64,000 bases of DNA from Nitrososphaerales archaeon (GCA_030041355.1 JASHNZ010000058.1:150720-214719), one strand, 5' to 3'. Shown: positions 53,196 through 62,542, counted from the stretch's first letter. The notes: generated from the letters alone by a model not told the origin. Numbers and translations: made by a program.

Positions 53196-53714
53196 TTGTC
53201 GTGGCACTTTGCAACTCTTGATCCCGGTTGCAAATGCCTCTCCAAACCAAAGCTATTTGATCAATGTTCGTATTGTGGAAATCCTTTAAGAGCCTACCGG
53301 AAGCCAGTTTATGAAATGATGTCACTTAGAGACGTTTTTTCAGTCACAAACATTGTTTTCATAATTGGCGGAGTCTACTTTGCTGCTGTAACGGCTCTCG
53401 GGGAAGCGACGATCTATTCACTTGTTCCAGCAGCTCTTTGTTTCATTGCGTTCGCCTTGTCCCTGCGGGAAAACCTTTACTTTGCGGGCCCTTGGAGAGT
53501 TGCGACCGCAGTATCGGTTCTCGTACTGTTGGCTGGCCAGGAATATTCCTCGTTCAGTTCAACGAGCATTTCAGATCCTTACACGGTTGCAACTATTGTG
53601 TTGAATGGCACCTTTTTCGTTGTTTTCTTTGGTGTGCTTTTGTCGTCTGCTCGCGAGATCACAAAACGGGAGAAGGAGGGAGAGGAAGAGGAAATTCAGG
53701 AAACTGAATCTTGA
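53196..53714 (+). CDS. Zinc-ribbon membrane protein, unknown function
   Basis: The 172-residue protein begins with C12, C14, C24 and C27, a likely zinc ribbon, then has four membrane helices at about 52-67, 76-92, 102-117 and 135-152, and ends with an acidic tail. Not recognised. The start is TTG or GTG; the given position 53196 yields MSWHFATLDP. It is convergent with the prepilin peptidase gene. Confidence 0.65.
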   Translation: MSWHFATLDPGCKCLSKPKLFDQCSYCGNPLRAYRKPVYEMMSLRDVFSVTNIVFIIGGVYFAAVTALGEATIYSLVPAALCFIAFALSLRENLYFAGPWRVATAVSVLVLLAGQEYSSFSSTSISDPYTVATIVLNGTFFVVFFGVLLSSAREITKREKEGEEEEIQETES

Positions 53715-53750
53715 GTTAGAAATGTCGAAAGTGAACGAATTCATTCGCCG

Positions 53751-54473
53751 TCAAACTGAATGAGCCACAAATTGAACAATTGAGATTACCAGGTCTCCGT
53801 ATACCAACAGTGCAAAAAAACCAGCAGTAAAGAATACGAGTAGGGGGATTCCTGGAGTTACCCAGGTTCCAGGCATGGTCTCGAAATCATCTTGCATAAA
53901 GCCAAAGTCAAACTTCTTTCCTGAATTATCTTCAGTTGGGGAGGCTTTCTTCTCCATCGGAAATTGAAAGTCGCGGGGCTTACTTGTCGATTTGTAACCA
54001 AGAAACACGGCCAATATTTTTCTGTAAAGCGGTTCAGAAAATCCTTCAAAGATTTTTTGACCTCTCATGATTCTGGAAATATTTAGGATCGCGAGGGCGA
54101 TTGGAAGCAACATTGAGAGCAGGATCCCGTTTGTAAGAACTATTAGAGGAGCTATGCGATATATTCCAATACGTGGTGCGAAGTATGGCACCAGTATTGC
54201 TAGCACGATCAAAGCTTTTCCATCGGCCCCCCCATAGAGACCTGCAAAAAAAATACCCAGTCCTATTGCCGTAGCAAGGATAACAGATACAATTAGCCAA
54301 GTGAGTGGCGTCGCGCTGGTTCGGACTTCGTACACTTGAAGAGCCCCCCCGATCGCTCCAAATATTATCCAGACTTTGTCTGGCACTTCTCTTTTCTTCA
54401 GGTCGAGATAGGATGTCAAGAGAAGCATGATCGATGCAATCAAAATGTTCGTGCTAAGAATTGTTAGATTCAA
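53751..54473 (-). CDS. Type IV prepilin peptidase (A24 family, PibD/FlaK-like)
   Basis: A polytopic aspartyl protease that removes class III signal peptides from pilins and archaellins. The catalytic aspartates are D24 in SYLDLKKREVPD and D84 in the GGAD version of GxGD. About six helices in 240 residues, with a charged cytosolic stretch at 150-200. It is at the edge of the pilus locus, on the opposite strand. Confidence 0.85.
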   Translation of the reverse strand: MNLTILSTNILIASIMLLLTSYLDLKKREVPDKVWIIFGAIGGALQVYEVRTSATPLTWLIVSVILATAIGLGIFFAGLYGGADGKALIVLAILVPYFAPRIGIYRIAPLIVLTNGILLSMLLPIALAILNISRIMRGQKIFEGFSEPLYRKILAVFLGYKSTSKPRDFQFPMEKKASPTEDNSGKKFDFGFMQDDFETMPGTWVTPGIPLLVFFTAGFFALLVYGDLVISIVQFVAHSV

Positions 54474-54672
54474 AGTACTTCTCGACTCAAATCTGTTAAT
54501 CCGAAGGTCAAAACTGGATTAGAGATAAAGGCTTTGAGACATTACGCAACTTCAGATCCGGTATTGCCTCACCCGATGAACGCATTTATAGCTAAAATTA
54601 GGTCACGTTGATATTGGCATTTGTGGAATTAGCTTCGGCGAACGGATTTCCTCCTAAGACCGGGCGGGGAAT

Positions 54673-56079
54673 TTGAGCAGCGCAACAGTAGAAACAGAGG
54701 CCGCAAAGTCTACACTTGAAGTAACGTCCACGTATTTGCTTGATTTCTTCGCAGCGGGCGGTAGGTCTGTCCTTATTCGAGGCGACCCGGGGACGGGCAA
54801 GACTTCGCTCGTACTCCAACTTCTCGATTATCATTCAAAAAACAACTTCAAATCCGTGTACATGTCGACCAGGCTTTCGGCAAAGACTCTGAAGAGTCAT
54901 CAACCCTGGGTGGAAGTCGTACAGGGAAAGTACGGTACCGTGCCTAGATTGGAGGAGGATCAGATAGGATTTCAGGATTCAAGACGTATGGATGGCGTGC
55001 GTGCAATTTCTGGGCTTCGGGCGTATCTGGAACAAGTCGGCAATCCTTTTGTTGTTCTTGACAGCTGGGAAGGTTTGTTTTTTGAATCGCACACAATGGG
55101 CGTCGAGGAGATCTCAAAGCTTGTCGAGGATTATGAGGCTAGATTTGTTGTAGTAACCGAGAGAAGAGAGCAAACCGACCTAGACTACCTCCTCGATGGG
55201 GTTGTTGTACTTCGAAGAAAATTCCATGAGGGAAGGATAGTGCGCGAAATCGAACTCAAGAAACTCAGAGGCGTCAGCATCAAGCAATCTCGCTTCATAT
55301 TCACGTTGGATCAGGGGAGATTCAGGTATTTGCCCCCACTTACCGCTCAAAATCTAGAAGATTCAGGCTCGGTTGGTGAGCCTCTTCAGGATACAAGGCC
55401 CGGCTTCTTTTCTTCGGGCAGCCTTGCGCTAGATTCAATAATTGGTGGGGGTTTCAAAGCTGGGAGCCTTGATCTCGTAGAACTCTCCAACGATGCTCCT
55501 TTCCAAGTCACCTCTCTTTTTGTAAGAACAGTCCTTTCTAATTTTGTCAACAACGGTCACAAAGTGCTGTATGTACCCTTCGTGGGAGCGGCTAGATCGA
55601 TGCTTGAATCGATGCTGCCTAATCTGTCGAAGCAGACAATCCAAGACGGTGTCGTTTGTTTAAGTTTCAGAAACTCACCAAAAAGATCCGGCGAAAAGGA
55701 TCTCTTGACCGGAGAAGTCTCTGAGGATTTCGACCTGATTAATTCCAAACTAGAGGACTTGCGTAAACAGGCGAGCAAACCTTTGCTCGTAGTGATCTCG
55801 CAAGATGGCCTGGAAGGATTTTATGGCGCAGAAAATGTCTCAAAGTATCTAGTTCGGTCTATTGCCATGTCCAAGACTTCCGGTGACATTTGGCTTCAAA
55901 TCGCGAGTCCTGGATCAGTTCTCTTGCCGGAACTTAAGGCTCTTTGCGACGCGAACCTTCGCATTGAAATGTTGCATGCAACACCTATCGCCTATTCTAT
56001 TAAGCCACTCTCAGTTCTCCACGGAATAGTTACGGAGGAAAAATTAAATGGGAGATTGAGTTTAGTTCCGATTGTTTAG
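54673..56079 (+). CDS. KaiC/RadA-superfamily ATPase with a degenerate second domain
   Basis: A protein of 468 residues with two RecA-like domains. The first has an intact Walker A GDPGTGKTS (37-45) and Walker B VVLD (127-130). The second, from about residue 245 (DSIIGGGFKAGSLDLVELSN), is laid out like a KaiC domain but its P-loop has lost the GKT/S motif. KaiC-like proteins in archaea include the archaellum component FlaH; this one lies next to type IV pilus genes and could be a regulator or FlaH-like factor. A TATA-like TTTATAG lies 85 bases upstream. Confidence 0.75.
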   Translation: MSSATVETEAAKSTLEVTSTYLLDFFAAGGRSVLIRGDPGTGKTSLVLQLLDYHSKNNFKSVYMSTRLSAKTLKSHQPWVEVVQGKYGTVPRLEEDQIGFQDSRRMDGVRAISGLRAYLEQVGNPFVVLDSWEGLFFESHTMGVEEISKLVEDYEARFVVVTERREQTDLDYLLDGVVVLRRKFHEGRIVREIELKKLRGVSIKQSRFIFTLDQGRFRYLPPLTAQNLEDSGSVGEPLQDTRPGFFSSGSLALDSIIGGGFKAGSLDLVELSNDAPFQVTSLFVRTVLSNFVNNGHKVLYVPFVGAARSMLESMLPNLSKQTIQDGVVCLSFRNSPKRSGEKDLLTGEVSEDFDLINSKLEDLRKQASKPLLVVISQDGLEGFYGAENVSKYLVRSIAMSKTSGDIWLQIASPGSVLLPELKALCDANLRIEMLHATPIAYSIKPLSVLHGIVTEEKLNGRLSLVPIV

Positions 56080-56286
56080 GACCGGCGCGCTGACATTATT
56101 GAGATGATGCATGGCGTTTTTCCTGATTTGAGATCGTTCGACCAGGACTCTTTCCCCAGTTTCAAAAAGTTCGATCATGTATCGCCGTGTTACTCTTCCA
56201 AGAACCTTTGCCAACATCCCGTTCCTAGCAGGTAAGTCTATGACGGTCACGACCACTCCCTCGTCGAGTTTTACTTTGGGATGCAT
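56062..56286 (-). CDS. Small SH3-like/KOW-like protein
   Basis: A 74-residue beta-rich protein (GVVVTVIDLPARNGMLAKVLGR and RRYMIELFETGERVLVERSQI), suggestive of an SH3-like barrel, but the family is not recognised. The frame is open to 56358; ATG 56286 is the natural start given the divergent gene. Its 3' end overlaps the KaiC-like gene by 18 bases. Confidence 0.55.
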   Translation of the reverse strand: MHPKVKLDEGVVVTVIDLPARNGMLAKVLGRVTRRYMIELFETGERVLVERSQIRKNAMHHLNNVSAPVLNNRN

Positions 56287-56300
56287 TTTGCATACAAAAC

Positions 56301-56321
56301 TTATATAATTTAACTCTATAA
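56301..56321. promoter_or_regulatory. Divergent promoter with two TATA elements
   Basis: TTATATAATT (56301-56310) lies about 36 bases before the plus-strand gene, and TATAAC (56318-56323, reading GTTATA on the minus strand) lies about 32 bases before the minus-strand gene. The two small genes are thus driven from a shared 54-base gap. Confidence 0.5.
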
Positions 56322-56340
56322 CCGTATGTGCATATCTAAC

Positions 56341-56625
56341 ATGCCCGAAACTGTGCAATTCCGCTACACAACTATACGAGTAGACCTAGAGGTATACAAT
56401 TCTCTTCTCAGCACCAAACGAATCCTTGAGCAAGCATACAACCGAAAATTCTCCCTCTCGGAAACCATTCAGGTCGTAAATCGTCTCTCCTCCGATACGA
56501 TTCAAAAAATCTCAGGTGCAAGGAGAGAACTGGACGAAATGCTCGTGGGAAGAGGGAAGATTACCCCAAAAGACTTGGAACGGATCCTCAAGCCAGTAGA
56601 TCGAAACCAGCGTCAAAATCAATAA
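56341..56625 (+). CDS. Small RHH-like or helical DNA-binding protein
   Basis: A 94-residue protein. A single beta strand TVQFRYTTIRVD is followed by two helices (LEVYNSLLSTKRILEQAYN and SLSETIQVVNRL), which resembles a ribbon-helix-helix regulator; I cannot name the family. ATG 56341; it is divergent from the SH3-like gene and lies 146 bases upstream of the secretion ATPase. A role in pilus control is conceivable. Confidence 0.55.
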   Translation: MPETVQFRYTTIRVDLEVYNSLLSTKRILEQAYNRKFSLSETIQVVNRLSSDTIQKISGARRELDEMLVGRGKITPKDLERILKPVDRNQRQNQ

Positions 56626-56771
56626 CCTCGCTGGCCCAAGCTTGAACAGTACAAGCAGGTTAATATTTTTCATAACAGCTCTGGCGCTTGAGATACTCCG
56701 GGCTCAGCACTCAGAATATCGAGGCTAGAAAATGAAAAACTAGCCTGCGTCGGGAACGGTAACTTCGAGAT

Positions 56772-58313
56772 ATGCCAGACTCTAAAGTCAACCTAGAAAC
56801 AAAAGAAACAGATCACGAGTCACTTCTGAGAGACTTCTATGAAGTCAATCCTCCATTTGGCAATGTCGCAATTAGGTCTTTGGCTAATGTGACGACTTAC
56901 GAAGTCGTAGAGCCTAGCATCTCAGAGGGTGAAAAGAAAACCATTGACAAGCTCAAGCACTTGCTTCTGGAAGAAGTGAAGGCGCCTCTTGCCATCCTAT
57001 ATGGAAAGGATAAGATCGAAAATTATCTTGACATTAACACGAATAGACTGATCAAGGATTACAAGCTGGATGTCTCGCACGAAAGCCAGGATAAAATTGT
57101 GTACTTTTTGAAACGGGACTTTCTCGGCTATTCTAAAATCGACGTCATGATGCGAGATACGAAAATCGAGGACATATCATGTGATGGTGTTGGCATCCCG
57201 GTTTACGTATGGCATAGGGATTATGAAAGCATCCCCAGCAATGTGCAGTTTTCAACTCGCGAGGAATTAGGATCGTTCATTGTACGTCTTGCCTACAAGT
57301 CGGGAGGCCAAGTTACCCTCGCGAATCCAATACTCGAGGGAAACCTTCCAGAAGGTTTCAGAACGCATCTAACTTTGGACGAGGTGTCTAAACGGGGCTC
57401 AACATTTACAATAAGGAAGTTCAGAGAGGAGCCCCCTACCATTGTCGACCTTATGTTATGGGGGACTATCTCTCCCCAGATAGGCGCATATCTCTGGATT
57501 TGTATTGAGAATCTCAAGTCATTCCTCATCGTCGGGGCAACTGCTTCCGGAAAGACCACAACGCTTGGAGCTCTTGCGATGTTTATCAAACCTGAATTGA
57601 AAATAATCACAATTGAAGAGCTACGCGAGCTCAGATTACCACATGAAAATTGGATCCCTATGGTCACGCGTTCTTCGACCCAGGCTGGAGTCGAGGAAGT
57701 GGGATTATTTGACTTGTTGAAGTCAGCCCTCAGACAGAGGCCAGATTTTATCATCGTGGGAGAAATTCGAGGAGAGGAAGCCTATACGCTGCTCCAAGCA
57801 ATTTCCACCGGTCACGGTGGGATGTCAACTATTCACGCGGACAGCGTGCAAACAGCCGTAAAGCGGTTACTCACCAAACCTATGGATGTCCCTGGAATGC
57901 TTCTTCCTCTTTTGAGCACGCTTGTTCTGATGAGCAGGGTTAAGGTAGGAGACAGGTTCGTCAGGAGAGTTACAAGCATAAGTGAGATCATGAGATATAA
58001 TGAGCAAACCAAGAATGTAGATTTCAATCCAATGTTTGAATGGACAGGAGAGTTAAAGGATTCTTTCACAGATATCGGTGACACCAATCGTAGCCATGTA
58101 TTTACGGAACTGGCACAAGCGAAGCATATCTCAGAAGACGATGTATATTCGGATATAGAGAATAGAGAACGGATATTACAATGGATGCTAAATAAGAAGA
58201 TAACCGCGTATAAAGATGTCAGCTCCATTATCAGGCGTTACTACTACAATCCGACGGAGGTCCAGGAAATTGCCCGACTCGGAGAAGACTGGCAAAGTCA
58301 AGAAAATTCTTGA
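56772..58313 (+). CDS. Type II/IV secretion ATPase (GspE/TadA family)
   Basis: The hexameric ATPase powering pilus assembly. Walker A is VGATASGKTT (254-263), Walker B region IIVGEIRGEEAY (about 327-338), and the His box is GHGGMSTIHAD (about 348-358). The 513-residue protein has the archaeal layout with a long N-terminal domain. It is followed by two TadC-like genes. Confidence 0.93.
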   Translation: MPDSKVNLETKETDHESLLRDFYEVNPPFGNVAIRSLANVTTYEVVEPSISEGEKKTIDKLKHLLLEEVKAPLAILYGKDKIENYLDINTNRLIKDYKLDVSHESQDKIVYFLKRDFLGYSKIDVMMRDTKIEDISCDGVGIPVYVWHRDYESIPSNVQFSTREELGSFIVRLAYKSGGQVTLANPILEGNLPEGFRTHLTLDEVSKRGSTFTIRKFREEPPTIVDLMLWGTISPQIGAYLWICIENLKSFLIVGATASGKTTTLGALAMFIKPELKIITIEELRELRLPHENWIPMVTRSSTQAGVEEVGLFDLLKSALRQRPDFIIVGEIRGEEAYTLLQAISTGHGGMSTIHADSVQTAVKRLLTKPMDVPGMLLPLLSTLVLMSRVKVGDRFVRRVTSISEIMRYNEQTKNVDFNPMFEWTGELKDSFTDIGDTNRSHVFTELAQAKHISEDDVYSDIENRERILQWMLNKKITAYKDVSSIIRRYYYNPTEVQEIARLGEDWQSQENS

Positions 58314-58317
58314 ACGC

Positions 58318-59370
58318 TTGGCCTCGCCGTTCAGGCGAGGAGAGAGCGATGATGGAGCCCAGAAAGCCGACCGCGCCGAACCAACAAACGACCATGGAAG
58401 GTTACTTTGGAGGCTCGGGCCAAAGTCTTCGCAGTCAAAAGAGAAAAGACAACGCTCAATGTTCACATTACGGGGGAAGAAAAAAGGTCCTGGGGAACTA
58501 GACAAGCTGAACGCGTTGCAAAAGTTTGCATACAGTCACCTGTCTCCGTCCCTGCCCACCCTGCCCGGATATAGGGATGCATACGAACAGGCTGGCTTGC
58601 CTTTAATTTTCGAATCATATTTGTCAACAGCTTTTCTACTAAGCTTCATCGTCACACTTCCGACCGTGGCTCTTTCTCTCGTCTTTGAGAATAGAACTCT
58701 GAGGCTCCCGCTCCTATTATCGACCGTAGGAAGCGTTGTCCTAGGATTTGTCGCATTTGCCGTCTCGCTACTGATCTGGTTGCTCTATCCGTTAGGAAGG
58801 CGCAGATCATTCAAGTCTAAATTGGAACGTCAATTGGCATATTCGTTTGGAATTCTCGGGGCTCTGGCTGCCTCTGGAATTGGAGTGGAACGGTTATTCG
58901 AGAGATTAGCCGCCACAGAGACTAATCCTGTCCTCGCCGAGCTAGCTCGCAGATTCCTTCGAGATGTCAAGGTCTTCGGCCTCGACACCGAATCTGCTCT
59001 GCATGAAGTTGCCGTGCACTCCCCTTCGCTCGCCTTCTCTAAGATGCTTGATAGCATGGCCGTGGCCTATCGCACTACTGGATCAATGCACGACCTTGTG
59101 ATGTTCGAATCGACGAGGTTGTTTTCTGAAAAAAAGGACAAGCTCAAGAAAAATGTGAGTGATTTAGCGCTAATGTCAGAGCTCTACATCACCCTCGTCG
59201 TCGTGGGCCCTATAATCTTCATTGTAATGCTCACCATCTTTATCTTTCTTCCAACATCCTCTACTCTACCTTCGCCAACGATTTTGATCAATATCCTAGT
59301 TTTCCTTGGAATACCTTCGATTTCCTCTGCTTTCATCCTGCTGCTAGATTCAATGGTAGGGAGGATGTAG
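58318..59370 (+). CDS. Type II/IV secretion membrane protein, TadC/GspF family (first of two)
   Basis: An inner-membrane platform protein. A charged N-terminus of ~100 residues is followed by four helices (about 100-120, 125-155, and a C-terminal pair near 285-345) with the cytoplasmic GspF domain (RRFLRDVKVFGLD and MLDSMAVAYRTTGS) between. TTG 58318 starts 4 bases after the ATPase stop; the frame is open to ATG 58216, which would overlap the ATPase by 98 bases, and ATG 58459 is an alternative. Confidence 0.85.
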   Translation: MASPFRRGESDDGAQKADRAEPTNDHGRLLWRLGPKSSQSKEKRQRSMFTLRGKKKGPGELDKLNALQKFAYSHLSPSLPTLPGYRDAYEQAGLPLIFESYLSTAFLLSFIVTLPTVALSLVFENRTLRLPLLLSTVGSVVLGFVAFAVSLLIWLLYPLGRRRSFKSKLERQLAYSFGILGALAASGIGVERLFERLAATETNPVLAELARRFLRDVKVFGLDTESALHEVAVHSPSLAFSKMLDSMAVAYRTTGSMHDLVMFESTRLFSEKKDKLKKNVSDLALMSELYITLVVVGPIIFIVMLTIFIFLPTSSTLPSPTILINILVFLGIPSISSAFILLLDSMVGRM

Positions 59371-59376
59371 ACGGAG

Positions 59377-60306
59377 ATGGGCGATATGATATACATAGAA
59401 AACGACTGGCGTTATTTCGCATACATAGCCGCAGGCATAATTTTCATCCTTTTTCTCGCTTCCGCTCTAGTTCTAGGCCGCTATACAGCCACTTCCTCGG
59501 TAGTCCCCATCAGTGTTGGGAAAACAACAGGCCGGGCATTGATAATAGACAACCTCATTGCTATTGGGATGCTTTTGGCACTTGCCCCCGTTGCAGTCGT
59601 CTCATATCTGAATTATAGATATTTCAAGTCGGTCGAGGTGAACTTGCCCCGCTTTTTGAGAGATGTATTGCAAAGCACCGACTCGGGCTTGATTCTTCCA
59701 GCAGCGTTGCTGGAAGCGTCGAAACAAGACTATGGGCCCGTGAGCTTTCAGATGGGAATCGCAATGACCAAGTTCAGCATGGGGCACGAATTTTCACAAT
59801 CAGTTATGGAAGCGACGGAAAAACTGCGCCACCCATACGCTCCTCAAGTAGGCCAAATCATTTCCGAAGCGTATTCCTCAGGCGGAAAGACCCACGAGGT
59901 ACTTAGCTCAAGCGTGAACCTCTTCAATGACCTGGAGCAGTACAACGAACAAAGACAGTCTGAACTGAAACCATACACGCAGCTTGTTTACATTTCGATT
60001 GGCATCTACCTCATAATAGCGATTATCATTGTAAACAATTTTATTGGCCCATTCATATCTGCGTCAGCAATTCAGGGAACGAAGACGTTTGGAAACCTGA
60101 AAATACCGCTTGGTGGGGAGTCCTATTTTCTGTCGATTTTCTACATTTCAGCTCTTATAGAGTGCGTGTTTGCAGGTCTAGTCGCGGGAAAAATCGTTGA
60201 TAGATCAGCGCCGTCAGGTCTGAGACACTCCCTAGTTCTTATTGCAATTACAGTCGTTGCCTTCAGTGCTCTTGGAGCAGTTATCGGCTATCGAGCGCTT
60301 CCTTGA
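59377..60306 (+). CDS. Type II/IV secretion membrane protein, TadC/GspF family (second)
   Basis: A second platform-like protein, 309 residues. About two N-terminal helices, a GspF-type cytoplasmic domain (PRFLRDVLQSTDSGLILPAAL, SEAYSSGGKTHEVLSSSV) and several C-terminal helices. The two proteins may form a heteromeric platform, like archaeal TadB/TadC-like pairs. Six bases after the first. Confidence 0.85.
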   Translation: MGDMIYIENDWRYFAYIAAGIIFILFLASALVLGRYTATSSVVPISVGKTTGRALIIDNLIAIGMLLALAPVAVVSYLNYRYFKSVEVNLPRFLRDVLQSTDSGLILPAALLEASKQDYGPVSFQMGIAMTKFSMGHEFSQSVMEATEKLRHPYAPQVGQIISEAYSSGGKTHEVLSSSVNLFNDLEQYNEQRQSELKPYTQLVYISIGIYLIIAIIIVNNFIGPFISASAIQGTKTFGNLKIPLGGESYFLSIFYISALIECVFAGLVAGKIVDRSAPSGLRHSLVLIAITVVAFSALGAVIGYRALP

Positions 60307-60362
60307 CAAGCACGTTAATGTAAGGCCTTGGCACTAGAACTGGCATCTAGAGGAGACTATAC

Positions 60363-61346
60363 TTGGCCAACAGTCTGGAGCTCAATGAGTCGGCCCCAAA
60401 CGAACAAGAGGCAATCTTGGTCGATCCTGAGGTGCAAACGCTCATGCAGCAGATGGTAGATCAGAGCTCCTATTCTATTCACCCAAAGGTGGACTCCAAG
60501 GGGATTTCTTATCCGGAGATTGCAGCGATATTTCCCAATAAGACAGAGTTAGAGACTAAAGATTTCCTTGATAATCTCGTGCAGGCACATGTCCTCAATT
60601 TCAAACTGCTAGACAAGGTTATTCTTTGTCCCACGTGTTCGAGCGCGTCGGTCTATTCCAAGTACAACTGCCCTCGATGCTCCTCTTTCGATATTGGAAA
60701 AGCCTCCATCATTGAACACATTCGCTGTGGATACATAGGTTCTCTGGAAAAATTTCGTAACAACTCTCAGTTGGTCTGCCCAAAATGCAACGGAATCGTC
60801 ACAGAAATCGAATACAGGAAAATCGGGACCAGTTTTGAGTGCAACTCATGTGGCTCAAGGTTCGAGGCTCCAAAGATAAGTCACAAGTGTAATTCTTGCG
60901 ATGATGTTTTCACCTCACGAGAGGCTAGGTATGAACCCATTTTCGAGTACTCGTTATCTGAGCAAACAAAGAAAGCCCTTGCCGGTGGAAGAATACCGCT
61001 CACATCAATAGCAACGACTCTGAGAGAAAAAGGCTACAATGTGGGAATAAAAGCTGATCTGGTTGGCAAATCGGGCGCAACCCACACATTCGATATTATC
61101 GCGAGGAAGGATGGGAAACTCGTCGTCGCCAAGTTTACCTTTGAGCCCAAGGAAGAAGACATCATCGGACTGTTTGCAAAGAAATATGATATCGATCCGA
61201 CATATACTCTATTGATCGCTCTCAGTCCACCTTCTAAAGAAGAAGAAGCGGTGAGTAGAGCCTACGGGGTGAAGATTCTTCATTCTTCTGCTAATGCCCC
61301 AATCGGCGAACAAATAGTAAAGCTGATCGAACCAACAGATATATAG
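60363..61346 (+). CDS. Multi-zinc-ribbon protein with a C-terminal nuclease-like domain (TackOD1-like)
   Basis: 327 residues. The N-terminal ~85 residues look like a winged helix; then five CxxC pairs follow: C89/C92, C103/C106, C139/C142, C160/C163 and C176/C179. The C-terminal ~110 residues (HTFDIIARKDGKLVVAKFTF, then DPTYTLLIALS) resemble a restriction-endonuclease-like or sensory output fold. The zinc part resembles the TackOD1 output domain described in TACK archaea. TTG 60363 has GAGGAG upstream. It follows the pilus platform genes by 56 bases. Confidence 0.6.
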   Translation: MANSLELNESAPNEQEAILVDPEVQTLMQQMVDQSSYSIHPKVDSKGISYPEIAAIFPNKTELETKDFLDNLVQAHVLNFKLLDKVILCPTCSSASVYSKYNCPRCSSFDIGKASIIEHIRCGYIGSLEKFRNNSQLVCPKCNGIVTEIEYRKIGTSFECNSCGSRFEAPKISHKCNSCDDVFTSREARYEPIFEYSLSEQTKKALAGGRIPLTSIATTLREKGYNVGIKADLVGKSGATHTFDIIARKDGKLVVAKFTFEPKEEDIIGLFAKKYDIDPTYTLLIALSPPSKEEEAVSRAYGVKILHSSANAPIGEQIVKLIEPTDI

Positions 61347-61414
61347 CGACTTCGATATCGCATGCGATATTCTTGCTGTTCAAAGTAGCGCATTTCGCTT
61401 CTTTTAGCTCATAG

Positions 61415-61618
61415 TTGGACGAATTTCTCTTCGAGCGTCGCAAAATTTTACTATTGTCAAACATCCTGAAGCAACAAGGTGCGAATGCCAAACTGCCAAA
61501 GAAATACGAGTCAAAGCAGTCAAAGCTGGATAAGCACCATGAATTTCTTCTGAAGCTTCTGCCAGCTTTAGTTTATTGCCCGGTTTGCGGGGAGCGCATC
61601 CGATTTAATAGTACGTAA
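61415..61618 (+). CDS. Small zinc-ribbon-like hypothetical protein
   Basis: A 67-residue protein. A helical, lysine-rich N-terminus (FERRKILLLSNILKQQ) ends in CPVCGERIRF (54-63). Only one CxxC pair is visible, so zinc would require dimerisation. TTG 61415. Weak evidence for being a gene. Confidence 0.4.
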   Translation: MDEFLFERRKILLLSNILKQQGANAKLPKKYESKQSKLDKHHEFLLKLLPALVYCPVCGERIRFNST

Positions 61619-61960
61619 ATTTACAAGATTTAATGCCCAAGGATTCAATGGATGATGCAACCTTGGTTGCAGTCCTCTAATGAAAAGCAGTATCCCGTTT
61701 AGGATACTTGCGAGTGATTCAATTTTCCTTGCAGGGAGAAAAATTCTAAAGATTTCTCTCTGCTGATTACGCTGCGAATTTCCTCATTTGTCGCTGCTAT
61801 CTACACCGGTTATGACTGGCTATTTTGCAGTATAAGGGCCTAGGCACCGGCTCAAAAAGAGGCTAATCAAGGCGTACATCCATAAGAGCTCGTCCGACGG
61901 GTCAAGGCTGGTGAATAGAATTAATTCTTGAGACCATAATCCTTTGAGCCACACGGGTTT
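61619..61960. other. 342-base intergenic region without supported genes
   Basis: I see no gene here on either strand. It contains a hairpin AGTATCC-CGTTTA-GGATACT (61689-61708), possibly a terminator-like structure. The rest shows no coding pattern. Confidence 0.4.
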
Positions 61961-62461
61961 ATGCTGCAGCTAAAGACTATGAAAAGAACTAATGCGTTGT
62001 TAACACGGGCGAAAACCATCCGGGAGCTCTTTCCTAGTCCAAAGGCGTATCGGGCCTTTGAGCAGTTCGCAACGGTGTTGAAGGAAGGAGGCAACAGAAT
62101 GAGCGTTCACCATGTAAGTCAATTTGCTTCATCACAAGCTAAAGAGAGAGTGTACAACAAAGCCAATTTCTATTGGTACATAATAACTCCTTTACTCGAA
62201 CTTGGTTTCCTGGACAAGATTCCTACATGGAACAACGAATTGAAGCGAACTCAATACTGCTACGTGCCAGTGTTTAACGATCTTCCCCGTCATCCAGTCG
62301 GACGAGGCTACTACAGAGATGCTTGGTATTTGTGCATGGAGTGGAATGATCTATTTTTTGGCGAGGAGGCTCATATGAGTATGACTAACGAAGATTCCCG
62401 AACAAGCAAAACAGTCATAAGTGGTGTCACCGAGTTAGGCAGCTTGAATCACAAACACTAA
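61961..62461 (+). CDS. Hypothetical protein, possible winged-helix domain
   Basis: 166 residues, not recognised. The segment from about 45 to 105 (MSVHHVSQFASSQAKERVYN and IITPLLELGFLDKIP) may be a helix-turn-helix with a wing carrying RTQYCYVPV. A serine/threonine-rich C-terminal tail. Internal ATG 61979 is a possible start. Confidence 0.5.
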   Translation: MLQLKTMKRTNALLTRAKTIRELFPSPKAYRAFEQFATVLKEGGNRMSVHHVSQFASSQAKERVYNKANFYWYIITPLLELGFLDKIPTWNNELKRTQYCYVPVFNDLPRHPVGRGYYRDAWYLCMEWNDLFFGEEAHMSMTNEDSRTSKTVISGVTELGSLNHKH

Positions 62462-62542
62462 CACAGTCAGTAGCTTTGCAAGTACGCAATCTAGATGTGA
62501 GCATGGCCTAAATAGTTGTCATAATAGTCTCATTCTCCTTCT

